From NCBI GenBank assembly GCA_050692055.1, contig JBOGTC010000059.1, positions 1 through 14,582 on the forward strand: 14,582 nucleotides of DNA, read 5' to 3'. Under the pieces are notes generated by a model. That model was not told the DNA's origin and did no database searches. It saw only the letters and a program-made list of their open reading frames with translations. A program made the translations under genes and the position numbers. Origin of the DNA: JBOGTC01 sp050692055. Its GTDB lineage: Bacteria > Chloroflexota > Limnocylindria > QHBO01. Shown piece after piece: positions 7,714 through 14,020 of the stretch (the stretch's first letter is position 1; every line of letters starts with the position of its first letter).

Positions 7714-8586
7714 TCAGGCGTCGGAGGTGCAGCCCTCTTCGTCGGGCAGGAGCGGGCGCCAGGCGACGATCGCCCGCTCATCGGCCTCGTCGACGACGAC
7801 GGTGGCGGAGGTGGCGGCCCGGAGGAACTCGAACGCGTCGGCCAGCTCGGCCAGCGACATGACCCGGCAGCGGACGTCGACCGAGAGGCCGTCGGCGGGG
7901 AGCGCCTCGCCCCAGGCGGCGAGCGGCTCGGGGAAGGGCCAGGCGACGGGGGGCGCGTCGGGCAGCTCGGCCCCGAAGCCGGGATCGGGGTCGGCGACGA
8001 AGACGCGGTACGCATCGGGCTGGTATGGCGCGGGGGCGACGCGGGTCGGGCGGAGGGCGTACAGGCGCTCGACGAAGTCGCGCAGCTGGGTGCGGGCCGG
8101 GGTGTCGGTGTCCGCGGCGTCGAACAGCGCGTCCGCGCTCGTCACGTGGCGTCCGTCGCCGGTGACCAGCGTCAGCGTGGTGGCGCCGGCATCGGCGACG
8201 AAGTCGGGGCCTTCCTGGGGGAGATGGCGATCCTCGCCGCGCAGCCCGATCGACACCGCCGCGGCCACGATCTCGTCGAGCAGGCCGTCGCCGATGCGGA
8301 AGCTCTCGAGCCCGTAGCCCGCCGGGCCGGGGAAGCTGGCGTCGACCGGGGCCGGCACGAGGACCTGCCCGTCGCCGTAGATGCTGATCGACGGGAGCTG
8401 GCGTTCCCGTTCGAGCGGCGGCAGCAGGCCGCCACGGGTCTCGAGCCGCAGGACGAGCTCATCCGCGCCGGTCGGCCGCTCGACCGCGATCGGGCCCTGC
8501 TCCGACGGCTCGGGCGGCGGCACCGGGCCGCAGCCTGTCAGCACCCCCAGCACTGCCGATGCGAGGACGCCTCCGGCCAACCGCAT
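7714..8586 (-). CDS. Hypothetical secreted lipoprotein
   Basis: 290 residues from ATG 8586. This start was chosen over longer in-frame versions because it begins a clean lipoprotein signal: MRL, a hydrophobic core AGGVLASAVLGV, and lipobox L-T-G-C with the acylated Cys at residue 19. A Pro/Glu-rich linker GPVPPPEPSEQGP follows. The mature part has no transmembrane segment and reads as a compact extracytoplasmic domain: GYGLESFRIGDGLLDEIVAAAVSIGL, then TTLTLVTGDGRHVTSADALFD, and a C-terminal region ending ADERAIVAWRPLLPDEEGCTSDA. I do not recognise the family. It should be anchored to the outer face of the membrane after SPII processing. It stands alone on its strand and diverges from the small membrane-protein gene at 8705, with a 118-bp shared upstream region. 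Confidence 0.72.
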   Translation of the reverse strand: MRLAGGVLASAVLGVLTGCGPVPPPEPSEQGPIAVERPTGADELVLRLETRGGLLPPLERERQLPSISIYGDGQVLVPAPVDASFPGPAGYGLESFRIGDGLLDEIVAAAVSIGLRGEDRHLPQEGPDFVADAGATTLTLVTGDGRHVTSADALFDAADTDTPARTQLRDFVERLYALRPTRVAPAPYQPDAYRVFVADPDPGFGAELPDAPPVAWPFPEPLAAWGEALPADGLSVDVRCRVMSLAELADAFEFLRAATSATVVVDEADERAIVAWRPLLPDEEGCTSDA

Positions 8587-8649
8587 GCCGCCGTAGACGC
8601 CCCCGCCGCGCTGCCGGTTCCGCCCGCGCATCCCGCATCGGTGGCGGGC

Positions 8650-8655
8650 TAGGAT
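8650..8655 (+). promoter_or_regulatory. Possible -10 box (TAGGAT) for the small membrane-protein pair
   Basis: TAGGAT lies 49 nt before the ATG at 8705, and a strong GGAGGG ribosome site is found at 8691-8696. No -35 match is seen, so this is weak evidence. Confidence 0.25.
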
Positions 8656-8704
8656 CGACCCACGCCCGGGCCGCCCGGCCCGCATCCGCTGGAGGGATCT
8701 CGCC

Positions 8705-8866
8705 ATGAAGCTCACCCGTCGCTCGCTCCTGCTCCTCATCGCGGTCGTCTGCTTCGTGCTGGCGGCCATCGGCATCGGGCTGGGGGGCGTCAGCCTGACC
8801 GCCATCGGCCTGGCCGCCTTCGCCGGCGCATTCCTGGTCGACGAGCGCGGGCTCAAGCTCGGCTGA
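8705..8866 (+). CDS. Small two-helix membrane protein (53 aa)
   Basis: ATG at 8705 is preceded by GGAGGG at 8691-8696 with 8-nt spacing, one of the best ribosome sites in the window. The product begins MKLTRRSLLLLIAVVCFVLA. It has a second hydrophobic stretch (VSLTAIGLAAFAGAFL) and ends in a short charged tail, VDERGLKLG. Two short transmembrane hairpin helices with a positively charged N-terminus suggest both ends lie in the cytosol. Very small proteins like this are common in high-GC genomes, and no function can be assigned. A second small membrane ORF follows within 35 bp, so they may form a pair. Confidence 0.6.
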   Translation: MKLTRRSLLLLIAVVCFVLAAIGIGLGGVSLTAIGLAAFAGAFLVDERGLKLG

Positions 8867-8899
8867 GATGGACTCCTTCACCGAGGTGGCGGTCCCATC

Positions 8900-9040
8900 G
8901 TGCCGATCGTCGGCGTCCTCGCGATCGCGGCCGGCATCGCCGGCTATCGGCTCCGCCACACGCGGTTCGCGCTCGCCCTGGTGCTCGTCGCCGCGCTCGC
9001 CCTGGCGTACGCCGTGATCTGGACGACCACGCCCGAGTAG
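8900..9040 (+). CDS. Small two-helix membrane protein (46 aa), possibly with a disrupted start
   Basis: GTG at 8900, with GAGGTGG at 8883-8889, opens a 46-codon frame: MPIVGVLAIAAGIAG as helix 1, a basic turn YRLRHTR, helix 2 FALALVLVAALALAYAVIW, and tail TTTPE. Its third-position GC and membrane pattern look coding. An ATG at 8868, which overlaps the upstream gene in TGAGATG style, opens MDSFTEVAV in another frame. The bases GTCCCATC (8892-8899) just before GTGCCGATC look like a duplicated Val-Pro-Ile segment short of one base, so an ancestral start at 8868 may have been frameshifted. Confidence 0.45.
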   Translation: MPIVGVLAIAAGIAGYRLRHTRFALALVLVAALALAYAVIWTTTPE

Positions 9041-9074
9041 CGAGAGCCGCGACGGCTGCGCTGACGCCGGTCGC

Positions 9075-9080
9075 TACCAT
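9075..9080 (+). promoter_or_regulatory. -10 box (TACCAT) of the F420-dependent reductase gene, leaderless-type
   Basis: TACCAT is followed by 8 nt and ATG at 9089. The expected transcription start then falls on or beside the ATG. A small hairpin AGCCG/CGGCT lies at 9045-9057. No clear -35 box is visible. Confidence 0.42.
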
Positions 9081-9088
9081 CGGGCAGG

Positions 9089-9487
9089 ATGGATGCCGGT
9101 CGGCCGCCACGCACCCGCCTGGCTTCGCTGCGGCCGTTCACGACGCGCTTCGTGAACCCGGTCACGCGGCTGGTCGCCGGGCGGCTGCCGTGGTTCGCGA
9201 TCGTTCACCAGGTCGGCCGCCGCACCGGGCAGCGCCACGACACGCCGATGAACGTCTTTCGCCACGACGGCGCCTGGGTCTTCGCCCTCACCTACGGGTC
9301 GCAGGTCGACTGGGTTCGCAACGTGATGGCGGCGGGGGAGTGCACGATCACGACGCGCGGCCGGCGCCTGCGGCTCATCGATCCGGAGCTGGTCGTCGAT
9401 CCTCGGCGTCGGCTCGTCCCGCCACCGGTGCGCGCCATCCTCGGCCTGCTGCGTGTCACCGAGTTCCTGCGGATGCGCGAAGCGTGA
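9089..9487 (+). CDS. F420(H2)-dependent nitroreductase/quinone reductase family protein (Ddn-like)
   Basis: 132 residues, near the low end for the split-β-barrel 'nitroreductase family deazaflavin-dependent oxidoreductase' group (PF04075). Recognition rests on VGRRTGQRHDTPMNVFRHDGAW, the family's G-R-x-T/S-G-x-x-R-x-x-P cofactor segment followed by the barrel strand. It is reinforced by YGSQVDWVRNVMAAGECTI, matching the 'GA..H..W.RN...... V.V' pattern. The N-terminus (residues 1-35) is basic and amphipathic, as in Ddn-type proteins that sit on the membrane to reduce quinones. The start follows a -10 box with no ribosome site. If it is a genuine F420 user, the host must make coenzyme F420; no biosynthesis gene is in this window. 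The substrate is unknown. Confidence 0.8.
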   Translation: MDAGRPPRTRLASLRPFTTRFVNPVTRLVAGRLPWFAIVHQVGRRTGQRHDTPMNVFRHDGAWVFALTYGSQVDWVRNVMAAGECTITTRGRRLRLIDPELVVDPRRRLVPPPVRAILGLLRVTEFLRMREA

Positions 9488-9499
9488 GGCTCGCCGATA

Positions 9500-9784
9500 T
9501 CAGGACTGGACCTGGAAGTCGAATCGGTCGTTGGGCAGCGCCGCGCCGTTGTAACTGCAGTTGCCATACGTCATCGCCCAGCCGTCGGGTGTCCCCGCCG
9601 GAACGGTGAACGTCCAGTCGATGCGATAGCCGCCCATACCGTTCGGCACTCCGACCTTCGTCGGCAGCGGCTGGGCGTTCCACCACCTCAGCGTTCCGCC
9701 GTCGGTGTCGTGGCGAAACGCTCCAGCGGCCGCACGCCCTTGCCGTCGAGCGCGCATCGGCGAGGCGTCACCGTGACGGTACAT
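9500..9784 (-). CDS. Short hypothetical protein or remnant of a longer extracytoplasmic protein
   Basis: The last ~65 codons have third-position GC close to that of neighbouring genes and read GTLRWWNAQPLPTKVG, then YRIDWTFTVPAGTPDGWAM, TYGNCSYNGAALPND, ending RFDFQVQS. This Trp/Tyr/Asn/Gly-rich, β-strand-like text resembles the C-terminal end of a secreted β-sandwich protein. The N-terminal part (MYRHGDASPMRARRQGRAA) looks less coding and has no signal peptide. Possible starts are ATG 9784, which lies 2 nt past the long palindrome with a TATATA 7 nt upstream, or ATG 9757 (85 residues). It may be a real small gene controlled by the palindromes or a truncated leftover. I do not recognise a family. 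Confidence 0.4.
   Translation of the reverse strand: MYRHGDASPMRARRQGRAAAGAFRHDTDGGTLRWWNAQPLPTKVGVPNGMGGYRIDWTFTVPAGTPDGWAMTYGNCSYNGAALPNDRFDFQVQS
9766..9778. promoter_or_regulatory. 13-bp palindrome CGTCAC-C-GTGACG, candidate operator
   Basis: A perfect inverted repeat with a single central base. It lies 7 bp from the AT-rich palindrome at 9786-9811, in the divergent region between the short minus-strand ORF and the dehydrogenase operon. Size and symmetry suit a dimeric helix-turn-helix regulator. Confidence 0.4.
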
Positions 9785-9785
9785 G

Positions 9786-9811
9786 ATTGGGTATATATGT
9801 ATATACCCAAT
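9786..9811. promoter_or_regulatory. 26-bp AT-rich palindrome, candidate operator upstream of the sugar operon
   Basis: The left arm ATTGGGTATATA (9786-9797) and its exact reverse complement (9800-9811) are separated by TG. In such GC-rich DNA a 12-bp perfect arm with a TATATA core is exceptional. It is centred about 37 bp before the TAGAGT -10 box of the 9877 operon and directly before the ATG at 9784 on the other strand. Operator, DNA-bending site or cruciform-forming element are all possible. No recognisable regulator gene lies in the window. Confidence 0.55.
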
Positions 9812-9834
9812 GCGCGGCCCCGGAACCGCTCTGC

Positions 9835-9840
9835 TAGAGT
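9835..9840 (+). promoter_or_regulatory. -10 box (TAGAGT) of the 9877-13960 operon
   Basis: TAGAGTCTGGCT matches TAGTGTCTGGCT upstream of metE at 11 of 12 positions, and the distance to the ATG is almost the same (42 versus 43 nt). The leader carries GAGGGAG at 9862-9868, 8 nt before ATG. Confidence 0.45.
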
Positions 9841-9876
9841 CTGGCTCGGTCTCAAGCCTGCGAGGGAGCCGATCCG

Positions 9877-11112
9877 ATGACGCAAGCAACGACGCGCGCG
9901 CCTGCACCGCGGTCCGCCGCCGGCCGGCTCGACGTCTGCGTCGTGGGTGGTGCCGGTCACGTTGGCCTGCCGTTGAGCCTGACCTTCGCCCAGGCCGGCA
10001 TGTCGGTGGGGATCTTCGACATCGCCGAGAAGAGGCTCGAGCGCATCGGCAACGGCGAGATGCCCTTCCATGAAGCGGGCGCGGACGACCTGCTGAAGGA
10101 GATCCTCAAGACCGATCGACTCGAGCTGAGCGCCGACGCGAGCATCCTGCGACGGGCCGGAATCGTGGTGGTCGTGATCGGCACGCCCATCGACGAGTTC
10201 CTCAACCCGTCGATGACGGTCTTCGAGCGCACGGTCGAGCAGCTCGCCCCAAGCCTCGCCGATGGCGCGCTCGTGATCCTGCGCAGCACGGTCTACCCCG
10301 GCACGACCGCCTACGTCATCCAGGCACTGGCCGACCAGGGCTGCAGCGTGGACGTGGTCTTCTGCCCCGAGCGCATCGCCGAGGGCCACGCGCTCGAGGA
10401 GATCACCAGCCTGCCCCAGATCATCGGTGCCGATGACGACCGCGCCGCCGAGCGCGCCGAGGAGCTCTTCCGGCGCCTGGACGTGCAGACCATCCGGACG
10501 AGCACCAAGGAGGCCGAGCTCGCGAAGCTGTTCACCAACACGTGGCGCTACATGAAGTTCGCGGTCGCCAACCAGTTCTTCACCATCGCCCAGGACGCCG
10601 GCGTCGACTACAACACCGTGCTGCATGCCATCCGCCACGACTACCCGCGCGCGGCTGACCTGCCAGGCCCGGGGTTCGCCGCGGGGCCGTGCCTGCTCAA
10701 GGACACGATGCAGCTGGCCGCCTTCACCAGCGACCACTTCCCGCTCGGCCAGTCCGCGATGCAGGTGAACGAGGGGCTGCCGGCCTACATCGTGGATGCC
10801 ATGGGACATCGGTTCGGCGACCTGCGCGGCCGTGACGTGGGCATCCTGGGCATGGCCTTCAAGGCCGAGTCCGACGACACGCGCGCCTCCCTCAGCTACA
10901 AGCTGCGCAGGCTCCTGGCGTGGGCGGGCGCGAACGTGCGCTGTACCGATCCGTACGTGCGCGACGATCGGCTTCAGCCGCTCGAGGACGTGATGCGCGA
11001 GAGCGAGATCCTGGTCATCGGCGCGCCCCACCGCCAGTACCGCGAGCTCGACCTGGCCGGCCGCGAGGTGGTCGACGTGTGGGGCATCTCCGACGCAGGC
11101 ATTCGCCTGTGA
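9877..11112 (+). CDS. UDP-glucose / UDP-HexNAc 6-dehydrogenase family (nucleotide-sugar dehydrogenase)
   Basis: 411 residues. ATG 9877 has GAGGGAG 8 nt upstream. These NAD-dependent enzymes oxidise C6 of a UDP-sugar twice to give a uronic acid, in the cytosol. The N-terminal Rossmann domain begins DVCVVGGAGHVGLPLSL (residues 19-35), with VVIGTPID near 99-106 and LRSTVYPGTT near 135-144. The central domain has ELAKLFTNTWRYMKFAVANQF with catalytic-type Lys217 and Asn221. It continues into GPGFAAGPCLLKD, where Cys272 is the thioester nucleophile. The C-terminal UDP-binding domain contains GILGMAFKAESDDTRASLSYKL. The GPC form of the Cys motif is more like WecC/UDP-HexNAcA dehydrogenases than classic UGD (GSCFPKD), so UDP-ManNAc or a related substrate is plausible. 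First gene of the operon. Confidence 0.88.
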   Translation: MTQATTRAPAPRSAAGRLDVCVVGGAGHVGLPLSLTFAQAGMSVGIFDIAEKRLERIGNGEMPFHEAGADDLLKEILKTDRLELSADASILRRAGIVVVVIGTPIDEFLNPSMTVFERTVEQLAPSLADGALVILRSTVYPGTTAYVIQALADQGCSVDVVFCPERIAEGHALEEITSLPQIIGADDDRAAERAEELFRRLDVQTIRTSTKEAELAKLFTNTWRYMKFAVANQFFTIAQDAGVDYNTVLHAIRHDYPRAADLPGPGFAAGPCLLKDTMQLAAFTSDHFPLGQSAMQVNEGLPAYIVDAMGHRFGDLRGRDVGILGMAFKAESDDTRASLSYKLRRLLAWAGANVRCTDPYVRDDRLQPLEDVMRESEILVIGAPHRQYRELDLAGREVVDVWGISDAGIRL

Positions 11113-12128
11113 GGGTGCTCGTCACCGGTGCAGCGGGCTTCATCTGCGGGTACCTGATCGAGGAGCTGCTGCAAGCGGGACACGAGGTCACCGGGCTCGA
11201 CAACTTCAGCAAGTACGGCCGCGTCGTCAAGAGCTACGACGAGCACCCGCGCTACCGGTTCGTGGAGGGCGACGCCAAGGACGTGGCCCTCATGACGGAG
11301 CTGGCCGCGGACTGCGACCAGGTCATGGCCGCGGCGGCCATGATCGGCGGCATCAGCTACTTCCACGAATTCGCCTACGAGCTGATGGCGGAGAACGAGC
11401 GGATCCTGGCGTCCACCTTCGACGCCGCGATCGCAGCGCATCGGTCCGGGCATCTGCAGCGCATCATCGTGATGTCGAGCTCCATGGTGTTCGAGTCGGC
11501 CGGGGTCTTTCCCACTCCGGAGGGCGCCCAGCTGACGAGCCCGCCGCCGATCTCGACCTACGGGTTTCAGAAGCTGGCCAGCGAATACTTCACCAGGGGC
11601 GCCTGGCAGCAGCATCAGCTGCCGTACACGATCGTGCGGCCGTTCAACTGCGTGGGCATCGGCGAGCGCCGGGCTGTTCGAGACACCGATGTCGTCAGCG
11701 GCAACGTCAAGCTGGCGCTGTCGCACGTGGTGCCCGACCTCGTGGTCAAGGTGCTGCGCGGCCAGGACCCGCTGCACATCCTGGGCGAGGGCACCCAGGT
11801 CCGGCACTACACCTATGGCGGCGACCTGGCGCGGGGCATCCGCCTGGCGATGGAGTCCGACGCGGCGGTCAACGAGGACTTCAACCTATCGACGGCCCAG
11901 AGCACGACCGTCATGGAGCTGGCCGGGCTCATCTGGCGCAAGATCAACGGCGACCGTGAGCTGCGCGTGGTGCACGATCCGCCGTTCGAGCACGACGTGC
12001 AGCGGCGGGTGCCGGACGTGCGCAAGGCGAAGGCGGTCCTTGGGTTCGAGGCGACCACCGGCCTCGATCAGATGCTCGACGAGGTCATTCCCTGGATCCG
12101 GGAGGAGATGGAGGCAGGACGGATCTGA
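11109..12128 (+). CDS. NAD-dependent epimerase/dehydratase (extended SDR)
   Basis: 339 residues. GTG at 11109 overlaps the dehydrogenase stop as GTGA, and the conserved N-terminal strand starts immediately (MRVLVTGAAGFICGYL), so longer in-frame readings are wrong. Extended-SDR marks are Asp31 after the second strand (TGLDNFSKYGR), the active-site serines at VMSSSMVFES (123-125), and the catalytic YxxxK pair Tyr151/Lys155 in STYGFQKLASEYF. Sugar-binding RPFNCVGIGE follows at about 177-186. The family acts on nucleotide sugars (4-epimerisation, 4,6-dehydration or decarboxylation). Placement after a UDP-sugar dehydrogenase suggests it converts that product. One oddity: the cofactor loop is GAAGFIC, with Cys13 where the third glycine of GxxGxxG normally sits, although Gly14 follows. 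Its stop overlaps the next ATG as TGATG. Confidence 0.85.
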   Translation: MRVLVTGAAGFICGYLIEELLQAGHEVTGLDNFSKYGRVVKSYDEHPRYRFVEGDAKDVALMTELAADCDQVMAAAAMIGGISYFHEFAYELMAENERILASTFDAAIAAHRSGHLQRIIVMSSSMVFESAGVFPTPEGAQLTSPPPISTYGFQKLASEYFTRGAWQQHQLPYTIVRPFNCVGIGERRAVRDTDVVSGNVKLALSHVVPDLVVKVLRGQDPLHILGEGTQVRHYTYGGDLARGIRLAMESDAAVNEDFNLSTAQSTTVMELAGLIWRKINGDRELRVVHDPPFEHDVQRRVPDVRKAKAVLGFEATTGLDQMLDEVIPWIREEMEAGRI

Positions 12129-12178
12129 TGGCGTCTTCCGGCCAGGCTGCGCCGCAGCTGTCGGCATCGGCGATCTGA
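12128..12178 (+). CDS. 16-codon mini-ORF linking epimerase and GT2 (probable duplicated start)
   Basis: ATG overlaps the epimerase stop (TGATG) and encodes MASSGQAAPQLSASAI before TGA. It resembles the real GT2 N-terminus (MAASGAPQLSVV), so it probably arose by a partial tandem duplication. It ends in a second TGATG. It may act only as a coupling or reinitiation step. Confidence 0.35.
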   Translation: MASSGQAAPQLSASAI

Positions 12179-12198
12179 TGGAGGCACCGGCGTTCTGA
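12178..12198 (+). CDS. 6-codon mini-ORF (MEAPAF) before GT2
   Basis: Its ATG overlaps the previous mini-ORF stop and its TGA overlaps the GT2 ATG at 12198, completing three TGATG junctions in 75 bp. It looks like a by-product of the local duplication. A passive role in translation coupling is possible. Confidence 0.25.
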   Translation: MEAPAF

Positions 12199-12938
12199 TG
12201 GCGGCATCGGGCGCTCCGCAGCTGTCGGTCGTGATGCCGGTCTACAACGAGGCGGACAACATCCGTCCCGTGCTGCGGGCCGTCGCCGCCAGCGTGCGGA
12301 CGCCGCACGAGATCCTGGTCGTCTACGACTTCGACGAGGACACCACCGTCCCGGTCGTCCGCGAGCTCATGGCCGAGATGCCGGCCGTGCGGCTGCACCG
12401 CAACACCCTGGGCCGCGGCGTCCTGAACGCCATGAAGGCCGGGATGGCTGTTGCGAGCGCTCCCCACGTGCTGGTCTCCATGGCCGATGGCTCCGACGAC
12501 CTGTCGCAGGTCGACGAGATGGTGCGCCTGGCGCACTCCGGCGCCGATCTCGTGGCCGCCAGCCGATACATGCGCGGCGGACGGCAGATCGGCGGCCCGT
12601 TGGTCAAGCGCATCCTGAGCCGCGTGGCGGGCCTGACGCTGCACTGGTTCGGCCGCGTGCCGATCCACGACCCCACGAACAACTTCAAGCTCTACTCGCG
12701 CGAGCTCCTGGATTCCGTCCGGATCGAGAGCCGCGGCGGCTTCGAGCTGGCGATCGAGCTGTCGGTCAAGGCCACCCTCGCCGGCCGTCGCCTGGCCGAG
12801 ATCCCGACGACCTGGCGCGACCGCACTGCCGGCGAGAGCCGCTTCAAGTTCCGCGCCTGGCTGCCGCTCTACCTGCGCTGGTACGCCTACCTCTACCGCG
12901 GACGGCTCCTGCGGCTGCTCGGCCGTCCGGTCCCCTGA
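12198..12938 (+). CDS. Family 2 glycosyltransferase, dolichol/polyprenyl-phosphate sugar synthase-like (DPM1-type)
   Basis: 246 residues, a single GT-A domain without C-terminal membrane helices. The N-terminus has LSVVMPVYNEADNI (residues 9-22). An unusual VVYDFDEDTT strand follows at 41-50. The metal/nucleotide motif is MADGSDD (95-101), in the place of DADxxH/D in DPM1. NNFKLYSRELL and RGGFELAIELSVKA at about 161-191 mark the acceptor loop, and TWRDRTAGESRFKF at 205-218 carries the conserved R..GES. Such enzymes load a sugar onto a polyprenyl phosphate at the cytosolic membrane face, giving donors for GT-C enzymes such as the one at 5696 (inference). The start is fixed by similarity and by a TGATG junction with the preceding mini-ORF. 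Confidence 0.85.
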   Translation: MAASGAPQLSVVMPVYNEADNIRPVLRAVAASVRTPHEILVVYDFDEDTTVPVVRELMAEMPAVRLHRNTLGRGVLNAMKAGMAVASAPHVLVSMADGSDDLSQVDEMVRLAHSGADLVAASRYMRGGRQIGGPLVKRILSRVAGLTLHWFGRVPIHDPTNNFKLYSRELLDSVRIESRGGFELAIELSVKATLAGRRLAEIPTTWRDRTAGESRFKFRAWLPLYLRWYAYLYRGRLLRLLGRPVP

Positions 12939-12958
12939 GACCTCTCGAGCCTGGACCG

Positions 12959-13960
12959 ATGCGGCGGCTGCTCGTCGTCCTCCTGGGCCTGGCGATCAGC
13001 GCCGGGGCGCTGGCGCTTCTCGTCAGCACCATCGACCTCGGGGCGACGGCCGAGGTGCTGGCGCGGACGAACCCGTTGCCGCTCGTCGTTGCGCTGGGCG
13101 TGATCGCGTGCCAGGTCATACTTCGGTCATACCGGTGGCATACCATCCTCCCACCGGGGCCCGATGGTCGGGCGGTGCCCGTCCGGCGGCTCGTGCCGCC
13201 CCTGCTGGTGGGTTACCTCGGCAACGCGGTCCTGCCGGCCAGGCTCGGCGAGCCGATGCGGGCCGTCCTCGTCAGCCGCCGCGAGCGCATCGGCGTTCCC
13301 GAGAGCCTGGCATCGGTGCTGTTGGAGCGCATCGTCGACGTCGCCACGCTCGCGCTGATCACCCTGTTGGCCGCCGTGCTGCTCGGCGCGCCGGCCTGGG
13401 TCATCCAGGTCGCCGCGCTGGCATCGGCCGTGGGGGTGGGCGTGGTTCTTCTGCTGGCCACCGTTGGGCCGGCACCGCTCGTGTCGTTCGCAAGGCGGCT
13501 CCCGCTGGTGGGTCGGTCCGGAGCGCTTTCATCGGTCTTCGACCAGCTCGATCGGTTCGCCGTTGCGCTGGGAGGCGCCCACCGGCGGCGGGTCATCGGT
13601 CTTGCCGCCGTCATCAGCTTGGCGGCATGGCTCCTCGATGCGACCACGTTCTGGCTGGTCGCCCAGGCGCTCGGGATTGAGCTGGTGCCGGCGGGTGCGC
13701 TGCTCGTGGCGGGGGTGACCGTGCTGGGGACGGCGGTGCCATCGGCCCCTGGGTACGTGGGGACGTTCGAGCTCGCCGCTTCGGCTGTCGCGACCGCCCT
13801 GGGGGTTCTGCCGGAGGCCGCCCTGGCTTTGGCCGTTCTTGCCCATGTCGTTACGCTGATTCCGGTGGCTCTGGGCGGCGCCGTTTCCCTGGTCGTGATG
13901 GGCAGCGGCCTTGGCGAGGTGGCTCACGCAGCGGAGCACGCTGGCGACCGGGTGCCCTGA
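12959..13960 (+). CDS. Lysylphosphatidylglycerol-synthase TM / UPF0104 family membrane protein
   Basis: 333 residues with about eight hydrophobic helices and little else. Family signatures (PF03706) are LRSYRWHTIL (55-64), GYLGNAVLPARLGEPMRAVL (85-104), SVLLERIVDVATL (119-131) and PSAPGYVGTFELA (261-273). There is no C-terminal lysyltransferase (MprF) catalytic domain, so lysyl-PG synthesis is unlikely. Stand-alone members are usually found next to polyprenyl-phosphate glycosyltransferases and are suspected lipid or lipid-sugar translocases (for example AglD-linked proteins). It follows GT2 by 20 bp and is the last gene of the operon. No strong ribosome site is seen before ATG 12959, so coupling to GT2 is likely. 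The start is supported by the immediate signal-anchor helix RRLLVVLLGLAISAGALALL. Confidence 0.85.
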   Translation: MRRLLVVLLGLAISAGALALLVSTIDLGATAEVLARTNPLPLVVALGVIACQVILRSYRWHTILPPGPDGRAVPVRRLVPPLLVGYLGNAVLPARLGEPMRAVLVSRRERIGVPESLASVLLERIVDVATLALITLLAAVLLGAPAWVIQVAALASAVGVGVVLLLATVGPAPLVSFARRLPLVGRSGALSSVFDQLDRFAVALGGAHRRRVIGLAAVISLAAWLLDATTFWLVAQALGIELVPAGALLVAGVTVLGTAVPSAPGYVGTFELAASAVATALGVLPEAALALAVLAHVVTLIPVALGGAVSLVVMGSGLGEVAHAAEHAGDRVP

Positions 13961-14020
13961 GGCTCGACTCGTCGTTTCATCGGTGAGTGGCCCGGGTCGA
14001 TGCGGGGCCGATGGGCGGCA

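Noticed and set aside
9688..11031. 447-codon open frame antisense to the sugar dehydrogenase
   Set aside because: Shadow of the dehydrogenase codons, with no recognisable domain. It also runs through the palindromic promoter region.
12947..13960. MprF (lysyl-phosphatidylglycerol synthase) annotation for the last operon gene
   Set aside because: Only the membrane domain is present. The cytosolic lysyl-transfer domain is missing and the context is glycosylation.
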